Below are positions 48,540-57,094 of a stretch of DNA of 64,000 bases, in pieces. The stretch covers positions 1-64,000 of the forward strand of contig CAWJFY010000007.1 in the NCBI GenBank assembly GCA_963842295.1. Direction: 5' to 3'. Below the pieces are notes generated by a model. That model was given only the letters and a program-made list of their open reading frames with translations. It did no database searches and was not told where the DNA came from. The position numbers were made by a program, and so were the translations under genes. Source of the stretch: JAJNBA01 sp963842295 (GTDB lineage Bacteria; Actinomycetota; UBA4738; HRBIN12). Every line of letters begins with the position of its first letter. The first letter of the stretch is position 1.

Positions 48540-51223
48540 TACTTCGAGGCGGACTCGGCCGCGCCGACCGCGGCCTGGCCGGCCGCCAGCCGAGCCGTCT
48601 CCACCCGGAACGGGGAGCAGCTCACGTAGTCGAGCCCGATCTCGTGGCAGAACACGACGCTCGCCGGGTCGCCTCCGTGCTCCCCGCAGATCCCGAGGTG
48701 CAGCGCCGAGTTCGCCGCGCGGCCCTCCTCGCTCGCGATCCGCATCAGCCGGCCCACGCCCTCGACGTCGATCGTGACGAACGGATTCGCCGGCACCAGC
48801 TTGCGCTCCTCGTACATGCCCACGAACTTTCCGATGTCGTCCCGCGAGAACCCGAACGCCGTTTGCGTCAGGTCGTTGGTCCCGAACGAGAAGAACTCCG
48901 CCGTCTCCGCGATCTCCGCCGCGGTGACTGCCGCGCGCGGCAGCTCGACCATCGTCCCCCACTCGAGGTGGGAGAGCTCGGTGTCACCCAGCGACTCGTC
49001 GGCCACCGGCTCGAGCTCCTCCCGCATCTGCCGCAGCTCGGGCGCCGTCGCGACGAGCGGGATCATGACCTCGATCTTCGGGTCGCCGCCGTCACGGCGA
49101 ACCTGCGCGGCGGCCTCGAAGATCGCTTGCACCTGCATCGCGTAGAGCCCCGGCTTCACGATGCCAAGGCGCACGCCGCGGAGCCCCAGCATCGGGTTCG
49201 TCTCGTGCAGCTCGTTCACCTTCTGCAGCAATGCCTTCCGCTCGTCGACATCCTCGCCACGCGCCTCCGCCAGCGCCACCTCGACGGCCAGGTCGACCTG
49301 GTTCGGCAGGAACTCGTGCAGCGGCGGGTCGAGCAGCCGCACGGTCACCGGCAGTCCGTCCATCGCGCGGAAGATGCCCACGAAGTCCTCTCGCTGCAGC
49401 GGCGCCAGTGCGTCGTAGGCCTTCGCCTCGTCCTCCGCCGTCTCCGCGAAGATCATCGTCCGGACGGCCTCCACACGCTCTTCACCCAGGAACATGTGTT
49501 CCGTTCGGCAGAGCCCGATCCCCTCGGCGCCACGCTCGCGTGCGTTCCTCGCCTGCTCGGGCGTGTCGGCGTTCGCGCGCACCCGCAGCCGCCGCACCCG
49601 GTCCGCATGCGCCATCAGTGCCTCGAAGGCCTTCCAGATCTTCTGCTCGCGGGCCGCTGCGTCACCGGCGCGAGCCTTCTCCAACACCGACTCCTCGAGG
49701 GGCAGCTCGCCGACGTAGACGTTGCCCGTGAAGCCGTCGATCGTGATGACGTCGCCCTCCTGCATGGTCGTGCCGTTCGCCGAGAAGGTCCGCTCGGCCG
49801 GCGAGAGCTTGATCGCGTCGGCACCGCACACGGCGGGGATGCCCTCACCGCGAGCGACGACCGCCGCGTGCGAGTTGGTCCCGCCGGCGCTCGTGAGGAT
49901 GCCCTGCGCCGCGATCATGCCGTGGTAGTCGTCGGGCGTGGTCTCGCGACGGACCAGGATCACGCGCTCGCCCTGCTTCCCGAGGCGCTCCGCCTCGTCG
50001 GCCGTGAAGACCACCTTGCCGATCGCGGCGCCTGGCGACGCGTTGAGGCCCTTCGCGATCGCGGCGGCGCCCTCGGCCTTGACGCGCCGCTTGAAGAGCT
50101 CCTCGAGCCGGTTCGCGTCCACTCGCAGCAACGCGGTGTCGGCGTCGATCAGCCGCTCCGCCAGCATGTCGTGCGCCATCACCCACTCGGCGAACGCGGT
50201 CCGCTTTCCCACGCGTACCTGGAGGATCCAGAGCTTCGTCTTCTCGATCGTGAACTCGATGTCGCACATGTCCCGGTAGTGCCGCTCGAGCGTGTCCATG
50301 TGCTGGCGAAGCTCTCGGTACGACGCCGGGTCGATCGTCTCGAGCTCGACGATCCGCAGCGTGTTGCGGATCCCCGCCACGACGTCCTCGCCCTGGGCGT
50401 TCGGAAGGTAGTCGCCGTACGGCACCTTCTCCCCCGTCGAAGGGTCGCGCGTGAAGGCGACGCCGGTGCCGGAGTCCTCGCCGCGGTTGCCGAACACCAT
50501 CGCCTGGACGTTCACCGCGGTGCCGAGGTCGTCGGAGATCTTGTTCTGCCGCCGGTAGTCGCGAGCGCGCTTGCCGTTCCACGACTGGAACACCGCCGCG
50601 ATCGCCAGCCGGAGCTGCTCCTTCGGGTCCTGCGGGAACTCCTCGCCGGTATGCGTCCGGTAGATCCCGCGGAACTCCTCGATCAGCGCGGTGAGGTCGT
50701 CGGCATCGAGATCGGTGTCCTGGGTACCCTGCCCCTTGCGCTCCTTGGCACGGTCGAGGGCCTCTTCGAACGCCTCGCCGGGAACGTCCATGACGATCTT
50801 GCCGAACATCTGGATGAACCGGCGGTAGGCGTCCCGGGCGAACCGCACATCGCCGTCCGACTGCTTCGCGAGCCCCTCGACGGACCGGTCGTTGAGCCCG
50901 AGGTTCAGGACGGTGTCCATCATCCCCGGCATCGAGAACTTCGCGCCCGACCGAACGCTCACCAGCAGCGGATCGTCGGGATCGCCGAGCTCGCGGCCCA
51001 TCGCCTCCTCGAGGCGGCCGAGGTGCTCCCCCGCCTCCTGGAGCATCTCGGGCGGGGCCCCACCTCGCTCGAGGAACGCCAGGCAGGCCTCGGTGGTGAT
51101 CGTGAACCCGGGAGGGACCGGCAGCCCCATGTTCGTCATCTCGGCGAGGTTCGCTCCCTTCCCGCCGAGGAGGTCCTTCATGTCTTTGTTGCCTTCGGAG
51201 AAGTCGTAGACGTACTTGGTCAT
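48539..51223 (-). CDS. ppdK: Pyruvate, phosphate dikinase
   Basis: An 894-residue enzyme that reversibly turns pyruvate, ATP and phosphate into phosphoenolpyruvate, AMP and pyrophosphate. The N-terminal ATP-grasp domain begins with L-G-G-K-G-A-N-L-A-E-M. The swivelling domain carries the phospho-His452 in T-N-S-H-A-A-V-V-A-R-G. The C-terminal PEP/pyruvate TIM barrel has G-L-C-R-T-E-H-M-F, I-E-V-M-I-P-L and F-S-F-G-T-N-D-L-T-Q. The residue two before the His is Asn, where plant-type enzymes have the Thr phosphorylated by the regulatory protein. The ATG is preceded at 6 nt by TAGACT with no Shine-Dalgarno. It is divergent from a small basic protein gene. Confidence 0.95.
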   Translation of the reverse strand: MTKYVYDFSEGNKDMKDLLGGKGANLAEMTNMGLPVPPGFTITTEACLAFLERGGAPPEMLQEAGEHLGRLEEAMGRELGDPDDPLLVSVRSGAKFSMPGMMDTVLNLGLNDRSVEGLAKQSDGDVRFARDAYRRFIQMFGKIVMDVPGEAFEEALDRAKERKGQGTQDTDLDADDLTALIEEFRGIYRTHTGEEFPQDPKEQLRLAIAAVFQSWNGKRARDYRRQNKISDDLGTAVNVQAMVFGNRGEDSGTGVAFTRDPSTGEKVPYGDYLPNAQGEDVVAGIRNTLRIVELETIDPASYRELRQHMDTLERHYRDMCDIEFTIEKTKLWILQVRVGKRTAFAEWVMAHDMLAERLIDADTALLRVDANRLEELFKRRVKAEGAAAIAKGLNASPGAAIGKVVFTADEAERLGKQGERVILVRRETTPDDYHGMIAAQGILTSAGGTNSHAAVVARGEGIPAVCGADAIKLSPAERTFSANGTTMQEGDVITIDGFTGNVYVGELPLEESVLEKARAGDAAAREQKIWKAFEALMAHADRVRRLRVRANADTPEQARNARERGAEGIGLCRTEHMFLGEERVEAVRTMIFAETAEDEAKAYDALAPLQREDFVGIFRAMDGLPVTVRLLDPPLHEFLPNQVDLAVEVALAEARGEDVDERKALLQKVNELHETNPMLGLRGVRLGIVKPGLYAMQVQAIFEAAAQVRRDGGDPKIEVMIPLVATAPELRQMREELEPVADESLGDTELSHLEWGTMVELPRAAVTAAEIAETAEFFSFGTNDLTQTAFGFSRDDIGKFVGMYEERKLVPANPFVTIDVEGVGRLMRIASEEGRAANSALHLGICGEHGGDPASVVFCHEIGLDYVSCSPFRVETARLAAGQAAVGAAESASK

Positions 51224-51229
51224 GGCCGA

Positions 51230-51235
51230 AGTCTA
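51230..51235 (-). promoter_or_regulatory. Leaderless -10 box of ppdK
   Basis: TAGACT on the minus strand lies exactly 6 nt before the ppdK ATG at 51223, and no ribosome site is present. Confidence 0.5.
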
Positions 51236-51295
51236 CGGAACGAGGACTCGCCGGTGTACGCTCACCTCCTCACCGTTCACCTCACGGAGGATCTG

Positions 51296-51445
51296 ATGGC
51301 GCACGCGAAGGACAAGGGCGCGAAGAACGTCAAGAAGAAGGCCGCGAAGGGCATCAAGGAGAAGCGGGCCGAGAAGAAGCTGAAGCACGACGTCCGCCGG
51401 ACCACCGGCGCCGTCGAGACCATCGGCGAGCGGTCGCCGAGCTAG
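51296..51445 (+). CDS. Small Lys-rich basic protein, 49 residues
   Basis: A short, highly basic protein: M-A-H-A-K-D-K-G-A-K-N-V-K-K-K-A-A-K-G followed by I-K-E-K-R-A-E-K-K-L. The ATG has GGAGG 5 nt upstream. Its composition suggests nucleic-acid binding or a disordered regulator, as in small histone-like or ribosome-associated proteins, but no family is recognised. A long open frame starting at 48644 that runs into it is the antisense shadow of ppdK. It overlaps the hydrolase gene tail to tail by 4 bp. Confidence 0.7.
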   Translation: MAHAKDKGAKNVKKKAAKGIKEKRAEKKLKHDVRRTTGAVETIGERSPS

Positions 51446-52353
51446 GCGGGGACGAGGTCGGGCGTCGTCCCCGGTGCCACGCACGTCGCGATCATCGAGC
51501 CGAACACCTCGTCGCACGCCGCCAGCGTTGATCCCGACCGAGCGGCCTCAACCACCTGCTCGATCGCCGCGAGCACCACGTCCGGGGCATCCCGGTGAAC
51601 GAAATGCCCCGAGTCGGTCGCAACGACCTGGATCGCGTTCGATGAGAGAGCGGCGAGACGGACCTGGGTCCGCGAGGCCAGCTTCGGCACCGTCGCGAGC
51701 CACTCGTCTTCGATGATCCCGGCTGTCACCACGATGAGCGGGATGCCGCCGAGGTCCCCCGCGGCGTGAAGCTCTCGCACCGTCGCGTGGATGTCGATCC
51801 GGTCGGAGCCGTCGATCCACGGCCCCGCATCCAACCGCTCGTAGACGGGCACCTCAGGCTCGCTCGACACGTCGATCAACACCACGCCGGCCACATCGTC
51901 CGGGTACTTGCCCTCGAACGCCCGGACGGGCATGCCGCCGTACGAATGACCCACCAGCACCACCGGTGGTTGGATCTCCAGGGATCCCACCAACCGATGC
52001 AGCTCCTCAGCCATCAGCCCAGCCGTCACCTGTTCGCCGGTCGGCCGGTCGTCGCTTCCACCGGTCCCGGCTCGGTCGTAGGTGCACACCCGGGTGACTT
52101 CGTCGACCTGATGGATGAAGTCGACGAACTCGCTCGTGCCGGCGGCGCCGAGCCCGGCCTCGAGGATCACCGTCGGCTCGCCCTCGCCGCGGCACTCGTA
52201 GGCAAGCTCGTAGCCGCCGACGTCGGCCCGGCCCCCCGCCGGCTCGGGCGAGGGCGAGACGTCCGACGACCGTGACGGGCTCGGCGCCGCTTCGCCTCCC
52301 CCGCATGAGGCCAGGGCGACCGCAGCCACCAGCGCCGCCATGATCGGTCGCAT
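51442..52353 (-). CDS. Lipoprotein alpha/beta hydrolase
   Basis: A 303-residue protein. The lipobox L-A-S-C places the lipidated Cys at residue 17. The alpha/beta hydrolase fold shows L-E-A-G-L-G-A (oxyanion region), Y-D-R-A-G-T-G-x-S-D, the nucleophile elbow G-H-S-Y-G-G and a final D-S-G-H-F-V-H with the catalytic His. It would act as an esterase or lipase at the outer face of the membrane; the substrate is unknown. The ATG at 52353 is in an ATGA overlap with the upstream peptidase stop. Confidence 0.87.
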   Translation of the reverse strand: MRPIMAALVAAVALASCGGGEAAPSPSRSSDVSPSPEPAGGRADVGGYELAYECRGEGEPTVILEAGLGAAGTSEFVDFIHQVDEVTRVCTYDRAGTGGSDDRPTGEQVTAGLMAEELHRLVGSLEIQPPVVLVGHSYGGMPVRAFEGKYPDDVAGVVLIDVSSEPEVPVYERLDAGPWIDGSDRIDIHATVRELHAAGDLGGIPLIVVTAGIIEDEWLATVPKLASRTQVRLAALSSNAIQVVATDSGHFVHRDAPDVVLAAIEQVVEAARSGSTLAACDEVFGSMIATCVAPGTTPDLVPA

Positions 52354-53657
52354 CACGAGAGCGACCGCAGGGCGGCCGAGACCTCGTTCATCACGGCCTC
52401 CGACGACGCGAAGCCCGCGTGCACGCGATTGCCGTCCGCCGCCAGGACCAGCCCCGGCGCGGCGCCTTCGGCCATCCACTCGCTGAGAGCCCCACTGAAC
52501 GCCGTCGCGTCCATGGGTGTATCCCAGACGGTGCTGAGGATCACCGCGACGTCTTCGCCGTCACTCCAGGCCCGGTAGATGCCGCCGTCCCAGCCGGCAG
52601 CGGCCGTCTCCGCGACCGACTCGTCGAGCCGGAGGTTCAGGAGCGCTTTCAGCCACACCTCGCCCACGACCATCACGTCGTGGTCACGCCAACCGGGGCC
52701 GAACGTGGGCGCGAAGTCCGGCACGTCGACTCGCTCGGACACGTCGTCCGGGTACTTCGACGGGTGCAGGACCTGCTCCGTCGTGGTCGGGAACTTCCTC
52801 AGCGCGCGGTCGACGGCCGCCGGCCCGCCCTCGTCCGCCAGGGCATCCGCGAACCGCTGCCCTGCCGCGTACGGATAGGCGAAGATCTCGAGCATCAAAG
52901 GAGGGACCTCGGCGGCCGGCCCGTCGCCGGATCCCGAGCCTGTGGCCGCGACCGGGAAGCGGAGCAGCACCTGGGTGGCGAAGTGGTTGGCGCTCCCCTC
53001 GACGATGCCCAACGCTGCCTGGAAGGGCTCGTCGTCGCATCGCACCACCAGGTCGTCCAGTCGGTCGAGGTCGAAGTGCTGGTCGTCGATCGCGTGCGTC
53101 AGCTCGTGCGCCAGTACGAAGTGCTCGAGACGATCGAGGTCGGCGTCGCCCGTGTAGACGAGCTCCCCGTTCTGCGAATCGTAGAAACCGAGGACCTGCC
53201 CCTGTTGATATGCGTCGATGGCCCCGAGGATGCCGACGTCGCGCGGGATCGCGCCGATGGTCGCCCACGCATCGCTGCGACGAGCGTAGAAGCGCTTCGG
53301 GTAGTACACGTCGAGGTACTCGCGCAAACGCCGGTCGATCTCTTCGGGTGTGACCGGCTCGACGTTCACGCGTCGCTGGAACACGAGCCCCCTCACGGCC
53401 TCCACCTGGTTCTCCGCCTCCGCGATCGTGGGGGGCGTCGGAACCCTGGTCACAGGACCCTTGGGGATGTCGGCGGGGATGCAGAGCCGGCGCATCGCCT
53501 GAATCGCCGTCGTCGGTCCCGTCTTCACCTCGACCACTGGGGGCGGGGAGACAGACGCCGTCCTCGACGGCTGCGGCTCGTCACCCTGCGTGCACGTCGT
53601 GACCAGCAGCGATGTGGCACCGATCGCCACGAGTCGCCGTATCACCGGTCGCCTCAA
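52353..53657 (-). CDS. Putative lipoprotein zinc metallopeptidase
   Basis: A 434-residue exported protein. A signal sequence ends in L-L-V-T-T-C with Cys22 as a possible lipidation site. The zinc motif H184-E-L-T-H188 lies in A-H-E-L-T-H-A-I-D-D-Q-H-F, with E-G-S-A-N-H further on. The pattern resembles actinobacterial putative metallopeptidases of unknown specificity. The TTG start shares TTGA with the stop of the small membrane protein gene upstream, and the coupling explains the weak start. It is likely part of the glyS-to-hydrolase run. Confidence 0.75.
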   Translation of the reverse strand: MRRPVIRRLVAIGATSLLVTTCTQGDEPQPSRTASVSPPPVVEVKTGPTTAIQAMRRLCIPADIPKGPVTRVPTPPTIAEAENQVEAVRGLVFQRRVNVEPVTPEEIDRRLREYLDVYYPKRFYARRSDAWATIGAIPRDVGILGAIDAYQQGQVLGFYDSQNGELVYTGDADLDRLEHFVLAHELTHAIDDQHFDLDRLDDLVVRCDDEPFQAALGIVEGSANHFATQVLLRFPVAATGSGSGDGPAAEVPPLMLEIFAYPYAAGQRFADALADEGGPAAVDRALRKFPTTTEQVLHPSKYPDDVSERVDVPDFAPTFGPGWRDHDVMVVGEVWLKALLNLRLDESVAETAAAGWDGGIYRAWSDGEDVAVILSTVWDTPMDATAFSGALSEWMAEGAAPGLVLAADGNRVHAGFASSEAVMNEVSAALRSLS

Positions 53658-53824
53658 CGACGCCTCGAGAGAACCACGGCGCTCGCCGCCGCCACCATGG
53701 CCAGACCCGAGAGCACCGCGGAGACGACCAGCAGACCCGTCGACTCGAGGAACCCTGCAGCGGAAACGCCAAGGGCGACGATCGCGCCGACCCAGAGGAC
53801 GAACGCCACCGCGTAGACGATCAC
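53654..53824 (-). CDS. Small two-helix membrane protein, 56 residues
   Basis: Two transmembrane helices (I-V-Y-A-V-A-F-V-L-W-V-G-A-I-V-A-L and L-L-V-V-S-A-V-L-S-G-L-A-M-V-A-A) end in R-R-R. The GTG start overlaps the glyS stop (GTGA) and its stop overlaps the next start (TTGA). The tight coupling on both sides supports it as a real gene. The longer frame that begins at 54019 crosses glyS and is rejected. Function is unknown. Confidence 0.72.
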   Translation of the reverse strand: MIVYAVAFVLWVGAIVALGVSAAGFLESTGLLVVSAVLSGLAMVAAASAVVLSRRR

Positions 53825-55194
53825 AGACGCTCCGAGAGAAACGCCACGAGCCCGTCGATCGGGAGGCGATCCTGGGTCATCGAGTCCCGCTCGCGGACGG
53901 TCACCTGCGCGTCCTCCAACGAATCGAAATCGACGGTCACGCAGAACGGCGTGCCCACCTCGTCCTGTCGCCGGTAGCGCCGGCCGATCGAGCCCGCGTC
54001 GTCGTAGTCGCACATCCACCCGCCCTTCACCAGGTCGAAGACGCGTCGTGCCTCCGGCGTGAGCTTCTCGTTGCGTGAGAGCGGGAGCACCGCCACCTTC
54101 GTGGGCGCCAGCCGCCGGTCGAGGGCCAGGTAGGTGCGTTTCTCCGTACCTCCCTTGGCAGTCGGCGCCTCCTCTTCCCGGTACGCGTCCAGTAGGAACG
54201 CGAGCACGGCGCGGTCCACTCCCGCCGCTGGCTCGATCACGTACGGGTGATACCGCCGTTCCTTCTCCTGGTCGAAGTAGGTGAGATCCTCGCCGGACGC
54301 TTCCTGATGCGCCTTCAGGTCGAAGTCGGTCCTGTTCGCGACGCCTTCGAGCTCGCCCCAGTCTGTGAACGGGAACCGGTACTCGATGTCGACCGTGCGC
54401 TTCGAGTAGTGGGACAACTCGTCGGCGTCGTGTTCGCGGATACGCAGGTTCTCTTCACGCAGGCCCAGATCGGTCCACCAGCGCGTACGCTCACCGATCC
54501 AGAACTCGTGCCACTCCTCGTCCGTCCCTGGCTCGACGAAGAACTCCATCTCCATCTGCTCGAACTCCCGGAGGCGGTAGATGAAGTTCCCCGGCGTGAT
54601 CTCGTTGCGGAACGACCGGCCGATCTGGGCGATCCCGAACGGAACCTTCTTGCGGCTCACCTGCTGGATCGTCGCGAAGTCTACGAACATCGCTTGCGCC
54701 GTCTCTGGCCGGAGGTACACGGTGTTCTCGGCGTCTTCGATCGGGCCCATGTTCGTCTTGAACATGAGGTGGAAGTTGCGCGGCTGCGTGAAGGCCGTCT
54801 GCCCGCAGTTGGGGCATTTCGGCGCGCGCTCCATGTCGAGCGTGGTGTCGTCGGCTTCGTGACCCGACTGCGGCGAATGGAACCCGGCCAGGTGATCGGC
54901 GCGGAAGCGCTGATGGCAGTTCAGGCATTCGACCAAGGGGTCCGTGAAGACCTCGAGGTGGCCGGAGGCCTCCCACACCTTCGGCGACATGATCACGGCG
55001 GCTTCGAGGCCGACCACATCGTCCCGCAGCTGCACCGTCGAGTGCCACCACTGCTCGCGGACGTTGCGCTTGAGCTCGGTGCCGAGCGGCCCGTAGTCCC
55101 ACGACGAGCGGAGGCCCCCATAGATCTCCGAGGACTGGAATGCGATGCCTCGCCGTTTGGCGAGGGAGGTGACGGCCTCCATCAGGTCGGCCAT
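53821..55194 (-). CDS. glyS: Glycyl-tRNA synthetase (dimeric type)
   Basis: A 457-residue class II synthetase that charges tRNA-Gly. Motif 1 is G-L-R-S-S-W-D-Y-G-P-L-G; two C-x-x-C pairs (C-L-N-C and C-P-N-C near residues 85-130) form the zinc-binding insertion. Motif 2 is F-R-N-E-I-T-P and motif 3 E-P-A-A-G-V-D-R-A. The C-terminal anticodon-binding domain has V-A-V-L-P-L. The ATG at 55194 has AAAGGAG upstream, so the longer frame is rejected. The alpha2 type in one chain fits Actinomycetota. Confidence 0.95.
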   Translation of the reverse strand: MADLMEAVTSLAKRRGIAFQSSEIYGGLRSSWDYGPLGTELKRNVREQWWHSTVQLRDDVVGLEAAVIMSPKVWEASGHLEVFTDPLVECLNCHQRFRADHLAGFHSPQSGHEADDTTLDMERAPKCPNCGQTAFTQPRNFHLMFKTNMGPIEDAENTVYLRPETAQAMFVDFATIQQVSRKKVPFGIAQIGRSFRNEITPGNFIYRLREFEQMEMEFFVEPGTDEEWHEFWIGERTRWWTDLGLREENLRIREHDADELSHYSKRTVDIEYRFPFTDWGELEGVANRTDFDLKAHQEASGEDLTYFDQEKERRYHPYVIEPAAGVDRAVLAFLLDAYREEEAPTAKGGTEKRTYLALDRRLAPTKVAVLPLSRNEKLTPEARRVFDLVKGGWMCDYDDAGSIGRRYRRQDEVGTPFCVTVDFDSLEDAQVTVRERDSMTQDRLPIDGLVAFLSERL

Positions 55195-55295
55195 GAGGAC
55201 TCCTTTCCCGGCCGCTGGCTGCGGCCGCCGGCGTAGGTCCATGCTACCGGCGTGCGTAGTCAACCGGGTCCGGTGCGTCCCGATACCTGCTTCTC

Positions 55296-55586
55296 TTGAT
55301 CTTCCCGTGGTGGGCTCTGGCGGTGCCCCTGCGGAGCATCTGGCGCAGGGAGCGAGTGGCTGAAGTCGCCTCACCGGGCCGCATCGAGCGGTTCCGTGAT
55401 CGCCATCCTGGTCTCGATCGCGAGATCCACGTGGGACCGACCGCTCGGCTGGCGATCGTCGCTCTCGCCGCCGCCGCCGCGGTGGTGCTATCCCTCACGA
55501 AGCAGGATGTCGATCGCTACGTGTTCGCGGCACCCGTCCTCGTCGCCGGACTGACGGTCGCGCTCGCGAAGTGGAACGACCTGTAG
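55296..55586 (+). CDS. Small membrane protein, 96 residues
   Basis: A protein with a short N-terminal hydrophobic segment (I-F-P-W-W-A-L-A-V-P-L), a basic loop, and two membrane helices near the C terminus (A-I-V-A-L-A-A-A-A-A-V-V-L-S-L and A-P-V-L-V-A-G-L-T-V-A-L). The only usable start is a TTG at 55296 without a Shine-Dalgarno. It is divergent from glyS and convergent with the sensor-like gene, ending 4 bp from its stop. Function is unknown. Confidence 0.6.
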   Translation: MIFPWWALAVPLRSIWRRERVAEVASPGRIERFRDRHPGLDREIHVGPTARLAIVALAAAAAVVLSLTKQDVDRYVFAAPVLVAGLTVALAKWNDL

Positions 55587-55590
55587 CTCG

Positions 55591-56925
55591 CTAGTCCGTA
55601 CCGGTTCGCGGATCGCCGGCCGATTCCTCCTGCGGCGGCGGCTTGAGCCTCTCCGCGAGCAGTTTCTTGCGGGCGGCTGCCGGCGAGAGGGCGCGGACAG
55701 CCCCCTCATCGCTTGTATCGCTGGGCTGCCGCTCGTGCTCGGCGAGCCGGAGGAAGTTCTCGAGGGCTGCGGCGTGGGCCTTCGCGTCTCTGGTCTCGGC
55801 GTCGGCCGTGTTCCCGGTGGAGGCGGCGTGTGACACTCGCCTCGCCTTCTGTTGCTTCGACGCTCGCCTCGGTTCCTTGCCAGCCGGTGTCTCCTTCGGA
55901 GTGGGGGGAAGGGGCTTCTGCTCGCGCGAGGCGCCGATGGGTTCGCCTGCGGCCGCGGCCACCCGGTCCTCGCCGACCTCGTCGACGACTTCGGAGTCGG
56001 GAACCTGGACGATCGCGGGCGCCGCATCGGAGGAGGAGGCCGCTGCCGGTGGAGCAGGTGCGGCGGGACGTGTCACGCTCGACTCGGCAAGCACCAGGGC
56101 TCGTTGGATGTCGCCCTCGAGCCGCCTCCGAGCCTCCTCCGATTCGGAGAGCTTCTCCTGCAGCCGTTTGACCCTCTCCGCAGAGAGCCGATATACCTCG
56201 CGGACGGCGTTGAGCCGATCATCGTCGATCAGCGAGAAACCCGCGGGGATCGAGGTTGTGGGCGCAACCCCGACGTTGATCGGCTGGATCGGATCACGCA
56301 GAGACAGAGCGCTCATGGTGAGGAACAGCAGCACCAGGGCGCCGGCGAGGATCTGGTACCTGAGCCATTCGGAACGAACCGGCGCGATCGTCCCCTCATC
56401 CGTCTGGTCGATCTCGGCGACGGCTTCGTCCCGCAGCGGCACGTATGTCCTGAACAGGCTGCGTTCCGGATCTTCCGATCCCCCCGTGTCCGAGATACCG
56501 GAGGGACTGATCGGACCTTGTCGTGCGGCTGCGAAGACCAAGGAGTCGTTCAGGCTGGCTTTGGATCCGATATCGATGGGGTCATCCCGGTCCGTCGAGA
56601 ACAAGAGCATCCCCTTGTCGGTCGACGACCAGACGCGCACGCGCTCGACCCGATCGTCGGTGAGGATCAAGAGACCGATGTACGCCTCGAGCGAATCCGC
56701 CGACTCGCCGGTGATCGGTTGGGTCAGATCGACGCTGTCGAGGCGGGGGCCGAGGACCCGGTCGACGTATCTGACGGCGCGGACCTCAGAGACCGCACGC
56801 TGTTCGTCGAGAACCTGGCCCCCCATGATCAGCGCGTACGCGAGCCCGATGAGCGCCGCCAGGGCCATGCCGGCCCAGACGTATCTGCTCACTCCGTCTC
56901 TGGTGAACCGTTGTATCAGGCTCAT
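55591..56925 (-). CDS. Membrane sensor-like protein with coiled coil and low-complexity tail
   Basis: A 444-residue protein. Transmembrane helix 1 is near residues 15-35 and helix 2 near 200-220. The extracytoplasmic domain between them (V-R-Y-V-D-R-V-L-G-P-R-L, Y-I-G-L-L-I-L-T-D-D-R-V-E-R-V-R-V-W-S) has the layout of a Cache/PAS-like sensor. The cytoplasmic part has a coiled coil (R-L-Q-E-K-L-S-E-S-E-E-A-R-R-R-L) and a long Ala/Pro/Lys-rich tail. No kinase, GGDEF or methyl-accepting domain is present, so output is unclear. GAGGAGGGG lies about 7 nt before the ATG at 56925. Confidence 0.72.
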   Translation of the reverse strand: MSLIQRFTRDGVSRYVWAGMALAALIGLAYALIMGGQVLDEQRAVSEVRAVRYVDRVLGPRLDSVDLTQPITGESADSLEAYIGLLILTDDRVERVRVWSSTDKGMLLFSTDRDDPIDIGSKASLNDSLVFAAARQGPISPSGISDTGGSEDPERSLFRTYVPLRDEAVAEIDQTDEGTIAPVRSEWLRYQILAGALVLLFLTMSALSLRDPIQPINVGVAPTTSIPAGFSLIDDDRLNAVREVYRLSAERVKRLQEKLSESEEARRRLEGDIQRALVLAESSVTRPAAPAPPAAASSSDAAPAIVQVPDSEVVDEVGEDRVAAAAGEPIGASREQKPLPPTPKETPAGKEPRRASKQQKARRVSHAASTGNTADAETRDAKAHAAALENFLRLAEHERQPSDTSDEGAVRALSPAAARKKLLAERLKPPPQEESAGDPRTGTD

Positions 56926-57094
56926 CCGGCCCCTCCTCGCCGGTGCGGTAAATGGCGTCACAGGCGATGGTCACGCGCGTCCTCGGCACGATACCGGGTT
57001 GGGCATCGGGAGCGACACCGCCGAACGACGGACAGGAGCTAAGCCTTGTGGAGGAGAGTGCGACCGAAAGACCTAGTCAGGATGCCCGGAGGGA

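Noticed and set aside
48644..51445. A 933-codon open frame antisense to ppdK
   Set aside because: It is Arg/Leu/His-rich low-complexity sequence on the opposite strand of a certain gene. High GC produces such frames. Only its last 49 codons (51296-51445) form a real gene with its own ribosome site.
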